A stretch of DNA of 5,875 nt, from the NCBI GenBank assembly GCA_947594085.1, contig CANQEB010000161.1, forward strand, positions 1 to 5,875. Direction: 5' to 3'. The first letter of the stretch is position 1. Each line of letters opens with the position of its first letter. This DNA comes from an uncultured Lachnospiraceae bacterium. Its GTDB lineage: Bacteria; Bacillota; Clostridia; Lachnospirales; Lachnospiraceae. A program made the position numbers and the translations under genes. Shown piece after piece: positions 1 to 5,723 of this stretch. The notes under the pieces are model-generated. The model saw only the letters and a list, made by a program, of their open reading frames with translations, was not told the DNA's origin and searched no databases.

Positions 1-484
1 GCTCTCGTGTCCAGCCATACAGACAGAGGTAAGAATTGCCGATCGGCTCATAGTCGACCTCATAGTCCACGCTGATGCTTCCGAGCTCCTGCCAGGTCTT
101 CGTGCAATCGAATTTCTGTCCCCGGCGGAACAGGGCGCTGTTGATGTTGTCCCACTCGCAGGTGAACGTGCCGTCGCCTGTCAGCGTCATAGTGGTGTCG
201 CCCTCGTCCTTCCAGAGCTCGTATCCATAGCCATCTTCCTCACCGATAATATTTTCAGTGATTACAGTCTGCTCTGCTGAGGTCGCAACGTCCTCTGTCA
301 ATTCCTGTGTCTGGGCCTCTGTAGGCTCTGCTCCGGAGTCTTGTGCCACATTCTCCGTTTGTGTCTGTTCGTCCGCAGTCGCGCCATCAGTCGCATCCGC
401 GCCCTGCGACGCTGCCAAATAGATCATGACCACACCAAGAATCAATGCAGCACCATGCAGAATACATCTTTTCCTTCTATTCAT
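1..484 (-). CDS. Secreted endo-1,4-beta-xylanase, GH11 family (N-terminal part, cut by window edge)
   Basis: Only the first 161 residues lie in the window. GH11 enzymes cleave internal beta-1,4 bonds of xylan outside the cell. Residues 1-31 look like a signal peptide: a basic start (MNRRKR), a hydrophobic core and a likely cut near ASQGADA. No lipobox is visible. Residues about 32-79 form an acidic, Thr/Glu/Gln/Ala-rich linker. From residue about 86 the GH11 fold begins: YGYELWKD, MTLTGDGTF, CEWDNINSALFRRGQKF and GNSYLCLYGWTR match the early beta strands of the family closely. The window ends just before the expected PLVEYY segment with the catalytic nucleophile, so activity cannot be judged here. 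The start is chosen because it begins the signal peptide and has AGGAG (495-499) 10 bases upstream; another ATG slightly upstream is out of frame and soon meets a stop. It lies 64 bases after the sirtuin-like gene with no clear terminator between them. Confidence 0.88.
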   Translation of the reverse strand, partial: MNRRKRCILHGAALILGVVMIYLAASQGADATDGATADEQTQTENVAQDSGAEPTEAQTQELTEDVATSAEQTVITENIIGEEDGYGYELWKDEGDTTMTLTGDGTFTCEWDNINSALFRRGQKFDCTKTWQELGSISVDYEVDYEPIGNSYLCLYGWTRE

Positions 485-548
485 CGCCCGTCATCTCCTC
501 TCTGTTTGGATTCATTCAATATGTATGAGAATGCACAACAGCCATGCA

Positions 549-1313
549 TTATGTATCTTCTTCAGCCCTGAGTTTATTCAGTTCCTTAATAATCGCCGGC
601 AGCGCAACATTCGCCTGCTCGCTGATGAAATAATCCGCGTCCTGGTCTCCGTGCGCGGTTCCCGGATGGATCAGGATCACATTATGTCCCTTGTAATACT
701 TTAGAAACTGCTGTGCCATTTCAGACTTCATATAAGCGCCTGCAAGGAGCAGTGTGTCTGCTTTGGAAACTTCCTCGGCGGCCTTTGTCATGCGGCCGAT
801 ATTGACCATCTCACCCACCAAAGTCACACCCGGATGGATGGGAACCCGGCATTTCTCGCAGAGAGGAACTTTTTTCGCATCGCGCAGGTACTCCATTGGG
901 TATTCCCTGCCGCATCGCGGGCAATGATTTTTTTCGTATATGTTTCCGTGAAGATCGTATACATTCTGGCAACCAGCCCGCTTAGGAAAATCAAACAGCT
1001 GCCGGCTGATTGTAGCCTTCAGCACGCCCATGCGCTCCAACTCAGCGAGAGCCTGAAACGACACTCCGGGATCTTCCTTTGCCTGATTCAGAACCTCGTT
1101 GCGGTAAAATTCATAGAATTTCTCGGCGCGGGTACTGAAAAACTGCGCGCTGAACAACTCTTCTGGGGAATAGTCGTATTTCATCTCAATCATATATGCC
1201 GTATCCATATTTCTCATAGAAGAAATCCCGTCCTCTACAATCATCTCACGGCCTGACAAGCAAACGACATAGCTGCTCTTGTGTAAGATTTCTGCAATCT
1301 GTCTGTAACTCAT
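549..1313 (-). CDS. Divergent Sir2-like (sirtuin) protein with intact zinc ribbon
   Basis: This 254-residue protein has the overall plan of a sirtuin, the NAD-dependent protein deacylase family, which is normally cytoplasmic in bacteria. Seen: the LHG motif with the catalytic-type His122, a four-Cys zinc ribbon (C131, C134, C152, C155), a GE pair at 167-168 where sirtuins have FGE, and an RAG at 112-114. Missing: the GAGxS NAD loop is replaced by CLSGREM (18-24), the TQNxDxLH segment by SRQLFDFP (103-110), and the GTS motif by AGAYMKS (191-197). The NAD-contacting Asn and Asp of the family are therefore absent. It may have a changed cofactor, act on another substrate, or be a binding protein. 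I vaguely recall similar CLSGREM proteins in Clostridia, so it may be a conserved subfamily and not a decayed gene; the frame is clean. The start follows GGGGGTG about 5 bases upstream. It sits 39 bases after the metal-sensor gene, probably in the same operon. Confidence 0.8.
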   Translation of the reverse strand: MSYRQIAEILHKSSYVVCLSGREMIVEDGISSMRNMDTAYMIEMKYDYSPEELFSAQFFSTRAEKFYEFYRNEVLNQAKEDPGVSFQALAELERMGVLKATISRQLFDFPKRAGCQNVYDLHGNIYEKNHCPRCGREYPMEYLRDAKKVPLCEKCRVPIHPGVTLVGEMVNIGRMTKAAEEVSKADTLLLAGAYMKSEMAQQFLKYYKGHNVILIHPGTAHGDQDADYFISEQANVALPAIIKELNKLRAEEDT

Positions 1314-1352
1314 ACCTGCACCCCCAATGTTATTCCCAAATATGTTCGCATG

Positions 1353-1853
1353 TTACTTGACAAAACGGTCAATTGCTCTGCTAAGTTCTTCTATCTCCTG
1401 CATATCGCCAGATTCAATCGCGTCGACCAGGCAATGTTTGATGTGATCCTGAAGAATCACTTTCCCCGTATTGTTGATGGCCGCCTTCACCGCAGAAAGT
1501 TGAATCAGCACTTCACTACAATCTCTGCCGTCCTCAACCATACGCTTGATGGACTGCATATGACCAATCACCTTCGAAAGGCGATTTAGCACGGCCTTCG
1601 TATTCTCATGCGTGTGTGTATGCTCATGCTTGTGTCCGGTCATCCCAGCGTGGGTATGTGTGTGCTCATACACGACACCGTCACTGCCCACATGGGTGTG
1701 CGTGTGCTCATATACATGTGGCTCCGCGTCTGAGCGGGCGCAGGTATGCACATGATCATGCACGGATTCTCTATCGCACTCATGGGTATTTGCCAGATCA
1801 TGCATTTCATCATGCACCTGTGCGTGAATATTCCGTTCGTCAGAATTTGCCAT
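1353..1853 (-). CDS. CsoR/RcnR-family metal-sensing repressor with His-rich N-terminal extension
   Basis: The last ~84 residues (about 83-166) form the all-helical CsoR/RcnR (DUF156) domain, a family of DNA-binding repressors that let go of DNA when they bind Cu(I), Ni(II) or Co(II). Metal-type ligands are C112 in DGRDCSEVL, H137 and C141 in DHIKHC. Counting back 32 residues from C112 gives H80, so the set H80/C112/H137/C141 has the same spacing as I recall for the nickel sensor InrS (H21/C53/H78/C82). Copper sensing by C-H-C alone also fits. The first 82 residues hold 19 His, including three EHTHTH blocks 14 residues apart, and two Cys (C26, C38). Such a tail could store or capture metal. 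The family is usually about 90-120 residues, so the 166-residue length comes from this extension. The start has a modest GGGTG 8 bases upstream. It lies 41 bases after glgB; no metal exporter gene is in the window, so the target is unknown. Confidence 0.92.
   Translation of the reverse strand: MANSDERNIHAQVHDEMHDLANTHECDRESVHDHVHTCARSDAEPHVYEHTHTHVGSDGVVYEHTHTHAGMTGHKHEHTHTHENTKAVLNRLSKVIGHMQSIKRMVEDGRDCSEVLIQLSAVKAAINNTGKVILQDHIKHCLVDAIESGDMQEIEELSRAIDRFVK
1608..1715 (-). repeat. Degenerate 42-base tandem repeat encoding EHTHTH blocks
   Basis: Within the metal-sensor gene, residues 47-60, 61-74 and 75-82 form two and a half units of 14 residues: VYEHTHTH, then VYEHTHTH, then KHEHTHTH, each of the first two followed by a Gly-containing spacer. 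At DNA level this is an imperfect repeat of 42 bases rich in GTGTG/CACAC. Units of this kind can gain or lose copies by slippage without breaking the frame, so the His count may vary among strains. That last point is inference. Confidence 0.75.
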
Positions 1854-1869
1854 AAAACTATCACCCGAT

Positions 1870-1886
1870 TGTATCCCTCTGATACA
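1870..1886. promoter_or_regulatory. Dyad TGTATC-N5-GATACA just upstream of the metal-sensor gene
   Basis: Perfect 6-base arms with a 5-base centre lie in the 41-base gap between glgB and the sensor gene, ending 16 bases before the sensor's start codon. On the minus strand it reads TGTATCAGAGGGATACA. CsoR-family operators often contain a short G run with flanking TA-rich half sites, and the GGGATAC half resembles this. It could be an autoregulatory operator, or a small RNA hairpin in the message. The assignment is a guess from position and symmetry. Confidence 0.35.
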
Positions 1887-1894
1887 CCATTATT

Positions 1895-4159
1895 TTATTT
1901 TGGAATGTCTGTTTTTTTCTTTCGGCCGCGTGTGCTAGCAGCAGCCTTCGCCTCTTCCACTCTCATACACTTAAACACAGAAATTCCCATCGGAGGTACA
2001 AGCACCTCGATCGAATCACTCCTGTCGTCGCATGGACTCTTTTTCGAGGTCTTGACGCGCGGATTGACGTTTCCATCTCCGCCAAATGCCGTGCTGTCGC
2101 TGTTGAAAATCTCCTTGAATTTGCCACTATAGGGAACGCCTATCTTATGCTTTGCGTAAGCGAGCGGCGAGAAATTGCAGACTACAAGCAGATCATCCTC
2201 AGAGCGGTTCCCTCTCCGCATGAAGACAAGCATGTTCTCATTTGCAGAGATGTTGTTGATCCACTCGAAGCCAAACGGATCATAATCCTTGCAGTACAGG
2301 GCCGGCTGCTCCCGATAGAGACGGATCAATGCCTTGACATAGTTTTGGAAATTCTTATGGTCATCGTACTCCAACAAATTCCACTCGACAGAGCGCTCCT
2401 CACTCCACTCGGAGAACTGCGCGATATCCTGTCCCATGAACAGGAGCTTCTTGCCCGGATGTGTCAGCATATAACCGTATGCGGCGCGCAGATTTGCGAA
2501 CTTGGATTTGCGCTTGCCGGGCATCTTGCCGATCATGGAGCTCTTGCCGTGTACCACCTCGTCATGTGACAAAGTGAGGATGAAGTCCTCGCTGTAAGCG
2601 TAGATCATGCTGAACGTAAGCTCGCCGTGATGATGAGAACGGAAGAACGGATCGAGCTGCATGTAGCCGAGAAAATCATTCATCCAGCCCATGTTCCACT
2701 TATAGTCAAAACCAAGCCCATCCTCCTCTACAGAGGTCGTGATCTTTGGCCAGGCCGAAGACTCCTCAGCGATGAGAAGCGCCCCATCGCGATCCTTTTT
2801 GAAGATCGAATTCAGATGCTTAAAGAATTCAACAGCGTCCAGATTCTCATTGCCGCCATACATGTTCGGCACCCACTCACCGTCATTCCTGCCATAATCC
2901 AGATAGAGCATCGAAGCGACAGCGTCCATGCGAATGCCGTCTGCGTGATAGACATTTTTCCAGAATAGAGCATTCGCGATCAGGAAATTGGAGACCTCCG
3001 GGCGACCGTAATTGTAGATCAAAGTCCCCCAGTGCGGATGAGTGCCCTGCCGCGGATCCAGATGCTCGTACAGGCAGGTGCCGTCGAAGCCGCAAAGTCC
3101 GTGCGTATCGCGCGGGAAGTGAGCTGGCACCCAGTCAAGAATCACACCGATTCCCTGGGCGTGCATATAATCGATGAAATACATGAAATCCTGCGGCGTC
3201 CCATAGCGGGCAGTTGGCGCATAGTAGCCGGTCACCTGATAACCCCAGGACTCGTCCAGCGGGTGTTCCATGACCGGGAGCAGTTCGATATGGGTATAGC
3301 CCATCTCTTTCACATAGTCAGCGATCATCGGAGCAAGCTCACGATAATTGTAGAAATACCGCCCATCCTCTGGCTTCGCAAACGAGCCAAGATGTACCTC
3401 ATACACAAACATCGGCTTGTCCTTGGTGTTGAGCTCTCTGCGCTGCTTTATCCACTTCTGATCGCTCCAGTTGAAATCGTTCAGATCCGCAACAATCGAA
3501 GCTGTATTCGGCCGCAGTTCCGCCGCATTGCCATATGGATCGGCCTTCAGGTATGTAAGGCCACCTCTTGCCTTGATCTCGTATTTGTATAATGTACCAG
3601 TCTCCAGACCAGGCACGAACAAATCGAAAATACCGGAATTCCAGAGCCTGCGCATCGGAAGGCGTCTGCCGTCCCAGAGATTGAAATCGCCAACGACGCT
3701 GACACGCATCGCGTTCGGCGCCCACACCGCGAAATAAACTCCCGGTGTACCGTTGATCGTCATCGGATGTGCACCGAGCTTTTCGTAAATGTTGTAGCAG
3801 ATTCCAGCATTGAATTTCTTCGTGTCCTTCTCACTAATCTGCGGGGCGAACGCATACGGATCCTTGAGTTCCTGTGTCTCGCCGTCTGAATATGTCACAA
3901 GATACGTGTAATCCGGGATTTTCTTCCCCGGAAGGAGCACGGCAAAATATCCTGCCTCATCCTCCTCATCCATCTGATACGGAGTCTTGCGGCCGGTCAC
4001 TTTAAGCGCTACCGATTGCGCGTCTGGAAAAAATGCCTGAATCGTAATTCCCTCAGCCGTCTGATGTGGTCCAAGGTATTTCTCCGGGTGATCTTCTTCT
4101 GAATAGACGATTGCTTCTACGCCAGCCCAGTCCATCAAATCATATAATTTTTCATCCAT
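1895..4159 (-). CDS. glgB: 1,4-alpha-glucan (glycogen) branching enzyme
   Basis: GlgB cuts an alpha-1,4 glucan chain and rejoins it as an alpha-1,6 branch during glycogen synthesis in the cytoplasm. The 754-residue protein has two N-terminal carbohydrate-binding-like modules (about 29-110, and 124-210 with VYFAVWAPNA and VGDFNLWDG), a GH13 barrel from about 251 (YEVHLGSF) to about 590, and a C-terminal beta domain (about 636-734). All four GH13 regions are present: DWVPAHF (D342, H347), GIRMDAV (nucleophile D412), IAEESSAW (acid/base E465) and LSHDEVVHG (H532, D533). The D412-E465-D533 spacing equals that of E. coli D405-E458-D526 as I recall it. The last 20 residues are an unusual Ala-rich then basic tail (RGRKKK). 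An upstream ATG would add 14 residues, but it overlaps the candidate -10 box, while the chosen start has a strong GGAGG site. No other glycogen genes are in the window. It probably heads an operon with the sensor and sirtuin-like genes. Confidence 0.96.
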   Translation of the reverse strand: MDEKLYDLMDWAGVEAIVYSEEDHPEKYLGPHQTAEGITIQAFFPDAQSVALKVTGRKTPYQMDEEDEAGYFAVLLPGKKIPDYTYLVTYSDGETQELKDPYAFAPQISEKDTKKFNAGICYNIYEKLGAHPMTINGTPGVYFAVWAPNAMRVSVVGDFNLWDGRRLPMRRLWNSGIFDLFVPGLETGTLYKYEIKARGGLTYLKADPYGNAAELRPNTASIVADLNDFNWSDQKWIKQRRELNTKDKPMFVYEVHLGSFAKPEDGRYFYNYRELAPMIADYVKEMGYTHIELLPVMEHPLDESWGYQVTGYYAPTARYGTPQDFMYFIDYMHAQGIGVILDWVPAHFPRDTHGLCGFDGTCLYEHLDPRQGTHPHWGTLIYNYGRPEVSNFLIANALFWKNVYHADGIRMDAVASMLYLDYGRNDGEWVPNMYGGNENLDAVEFFKHLNSIFKKDRDGALLIAEESSAWPKITTSVEEDGLGFDYKWNMGWMNDFLGYMQLDPFFRSHHHGELTFSMIYAYSEDFILTLSHDEVVHGKSSMIGKMPGKRKSKFANLRAAYGYMLTHPGKKLLFMGQDIAQFSEWSEERSVEWNLLEYDDHKNFQNYVKALIRLYREQPALYCKDYDPFGFEWINNISANENMLVFMRRGNRSEDDLLVVCNFSPLAYAKHKIGVPYSGKFKEIFNSDSTAFGGDGNVNPRVKTSKKSPCDDRSDSIEVLVPPMGISVFKCMRVEEAKAAASTRGRKKKTDIPK

Positions 4160-4165
4160 AGCAAT

Positions 4166-4171
4166 ACCTCC
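4166..4171 (-). promoter_or_regulatory. Strong ribosome binding site that fixes the glgB start
   Basis: The minus strand reads GGAGGT, then six bases, then ATG at 4159. This near-ideal spacing favours the 754-residue GlgB over the 14-residue longer form starting at 4201. Confidence 0.85.
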
Positions 4172-4199
4172 AGACCTGAATTGTTTATCTATATGTACC

Positions 4200-4228
4200 A
4201 TATTAACACTTATTCAGAATAAACTCAA
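4200..4228 (-). promoter_or_regulatory. Candidate sigma-A promoter of glgB with a dyad in its spacer
   Basis: On the minus strand a -35-like TTGAGT (4223-4228) is followed by a 17-base spacer and a -10-like TAATAT (4200-4205), each matching 4 of 6 consensus bases. Transcription would begin near 4193 and give a leader of about 35 bases. The spacer contains TTATTC-T-GAATAA (4210-4222), a perfect 6-1-6 dyad filling most of the space between the two boxes, where a repressor would block polymerase. The promoter rests on sequence match and position alone. Confidence 0.5.
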
Positions 4229-4259
4229 GGACAGATTCCAATTCATTAAGCATTTGTCA

Positions 4260-4319
4260 AAGGACGAAGCATCTACGCACAGACGCCCTATAGGTCCTCT
4301 CCGCAGATACTTCGTCCTT
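4260..4319 (-). terminator. Long stem-loop between the DUF1015 gene and glgB (terminator-like, no clear U run)
   Basis: Arms of 18 bases (4260-4277 and 4302-4319) pair with no break in the minus-strand RNA: 16 Watson-Crick pairs and two G-U wobbles. On the plus strand the same two positions would be A-C mismatches, so the structure favours minus-strand RNA. The 24-base loop contains the palindrome CCTATAGG. It begins 35 bases after the DUF1015 stop, the usual place for a terminator, but only CCUUUGAC follows it, not a proper U run. It could be a weak or factor-assisted terminator, an mRNA-end stabiliser, or a copy of a palindromic repeat element. Confidence 0.55.
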
Positions 4320-4354
4320 ATATATGTCAGCTTATGGATTGAAATTGTCTGAGA

Positions 4355-5593
4355 CTACCGCTCGATCGCATGTAGAAAAAGCCCGCTCCTCAGCTTCGGC
4401 TCGAACCAAGTAGATTTCGGTGGCATCAAACTCCCGGCATCCGCGACCGCAAAGAGCTCCGCGATCGAAGTCGGATACATGGCAAACGCCACCGCGCAGT
4501 CGGTATGTACCCTTCGCTCCAGCTCGGCAAGGCCGCGGATTCCCCCGATAAAATCGATCCGCGGGTCCTCCTTCGGATTGCCGATCCCCAGCACCGGGCT
4601 CAACAATTCATTTTGCAAAATCGACACGTCGAGGCTCTGCACCGGATCATCGCATTTGAATTCCTCATGAACGCTCAGACAGTACCACTGATGACCGAGA
4701 TACATAGTGAAATTGCCCTTTTTCTGCGGCCTCTGCGCTCTGTCGCAAGGTGTCACGTCGAATTTTTTCTGAATTTTCTTTAAGAAGTCAGCCTCCGACA
4801 ATCCGTTCAGATCTTTGACGACGCGGTTATAATCCATGATCATCAGTTCTTCGTCTGGGAACAAGATAGACAAGAAATAATTGAACTCTTCCGCCCCAGT
4901 ATAGTTTGGGTGCTCCTCCCTGCGCTTCAGACCGACACGGACTGCAGACGCGGCTCTGTGATGACCGTCTGCGATATAGACCCTTCCAATTCCGGCAAAT
5001 GCTTCACAGATCGCACGAATATTGGATGCGTCGGTGATCTGCCAGCCGCGGTGCCGTATTCCGTCCTCGGAGACAAAGTCAAACAAGGCCCTTCCCTGCT
5101 TTACTCTCTGCGTGATTGACTGAATGCGATCGTCTTTTCGGTATGCCAGAAAAATCGGCCCCGTCTGAGCGCTGCATACATCTACATGGCGGATTCGGTC
5201 GGCCTCTTTTTCCGCGCGCGTGTTCTCATGACAGCGAATGGTTCCTCTCAGATAATCGTCGATCGAAGCGCAGGCGACCAGACCAGTCTGCACTCTCCCG
5301 TCCATCGTCTGCTCGTACAGATAAAAGCTGTCTGTTTCATCCTGTCGGAAGATTCCCTGCGCGATACGCTCCTGCAGCAGCTCAGCTGCTTTCTGGTAAA
5401 CTTCCTCCGCATACATATCAACATTTTCCTCGAACTGTGTCTCCGGACGATCGATATTCAAAAAAGACAATCTGTCCTTCGCCGCCTGCATATATGCCTC
5501 CTTGCGGCTGTACACATCATACGGAAGCGCAGCCACCCGCGACGCGTATTCTTCTGCCGGGCGAATCCCCCGGAATGGTCTGATGTTTACCAT
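4355..5593 (-). CDS. DUF1015 family protein, possible ParB-like enzyme of serine metabolism
   Basis: This 412-residue protein matches the DUF1015 family along its length: IRPFRGIRP at residues 4-12, PYDV at 24-27, a HENT motif at 122-125 followed by a charged stretch (RAEKEADRIRH), YIADGHHRAASA around 206-217, DFIGG at 347-351 and MPPKSTWFEPKLRSGL at 390-405. There is no signal peptide or membrane segment, so it is cytoplasmic. The family's function is not something I can state as established. The DGHHR motif resembles the nucleotide-binding motif of ParB/sulfiredoxin-fold proteins, a fold shared by the free serine kinases SerK and SbnI. With serA just upstream, a role acting on serine or phosphoserine is a reasonable inference. 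The start was chosen for GAGGA 7 bases upstream; the longer form starting at 5692 would run through the serA terminator and add 33 residues without family features. Confidence 0.9.
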   Translation of the reverse strand: MVNIRPFRGIRPAEEYASRVAALPYDVYSRKEAYMQAAKDRLSFLNIDRPETQFEENVDMYAEEVYQKAAELLQERIAQGIFRQDETDSFYLYEQTMDGRVQTGLVACASIDDYLRGTIRCHENTRAEKEADRIRHVDVCSAQTGPIFLAYRKDDRIQSITQRVKQGRALFDFVSEDGIRHRGWQITDASNIRAICEAFAGIGRVYIADGHHRAASAVRVGLKRREEHPNYTGAEEFNYFLSILFPDEELMIMDYNRVVKDLNGLSEADFLKKIQKKFDVTPCDRAQRPQKKGNFTMYLGHQWYCLSVHEEFKCDDPVQSLDVSILQNELLSPVLGIGNPKEDPRIDFIGGIRGLAELERRVHTDCAVAFAMYPTSIAELFAVADAGSLMPPKSTWFEPKLRSGLFLHAIER

Positions 5594-5600
5594 ATAAATT

Positions 5601-5605
5601 TCCTC
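5601..5605 (-). promoter_or_regulatory. Ribosome binding site that fixes the DUF1015 start
   Basis: The minus strand reads GAGGA, then seven AT-rich bases, then ATG at 5593, directly before the conserved VNIRPFRGIRP. This settles the start against the upstream in-frame ATG at 5692. Confidence 0.75.
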
Positions 5606-5645
5606 GCATTTCGTGAATTTTAATAGTAATGAGTTGTGAAGCCGG

Positions 5646-5687
5646 AAAAGGGCGGCGCAGGTCTTTCCCATGTGACCTGTACCGCCC
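5646..5687 (-). terminator. Rho-independent terminator of serA
   Basis: In the minus-strand RNA, GGGCGG-UA-CAGGUC pairs with GACCUG-CG-CCGCCC (5674-5687 with 5650-5663): 14 positions with one G-U wobble and one A-C mismatch, a 10-base loop, then UUUU (5646-5649). It begins 36 bases after the serA stop and lies before the DUF1015 ribosome binding site, so the two genes are probably transcribed at least partly separately. Confidence 0.8.
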
Positions 5688-5723
5688 GTCACGCGCTCAT
5701 TTTTTCATGTCAATTTAAACGGT

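Noticed and set aside
530..550. Hairpin AATGCA-N9-TGCATT at the end of the sirtuin-like gene
   Set aside because: Only six mostly weak pairs and no U run, so it does not support a terminator between this gene and the xylanase.
1608..1715. Regular repeat that could suggest a CRISPR array
   Set aside because: The repeats encode in-frame His blocks in a clear gene, with no unique spacers or cas genes.
3032..3592. Long plus-strand open frames opposite glgB, the DUF1015 gene and the sirtuin-like gene
   Set aside because: They lie opposite strongly conserved genes, resemble no family and have no ribosome binding sites; they are shadows of the real frames.
4160..4201. Upstream ATG that would lengthen GlgB by 14 residues
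   Set aside because: It overlaps the candidate -10 box and lacks a good ribosome binding site, while the ATG at 4159 has GGAGG at ideal spacing.
4255..4260. TTGACA on the minus strand at the edge of the long stem-loop
   Set aside because: A perfect -35 word, but no acceptable -10 box lies 16-18 bases downstream.
5617..5645. Possible promoter for the DUF1015 gene (TTTCCG, 17 bases, TATTAA)
   Set aside because: Only 3 of 6 and 4 of 6 matches, with the -35 word inside the terminator tail; too weak to list.
5594..5692. Upstream start that would lengthen the DUF1015 protein by 33 residues
   Set aside because: The extension reads through the serA terminator hairpin, and the family's conserved N-terminus begins at the ATG at 5593.
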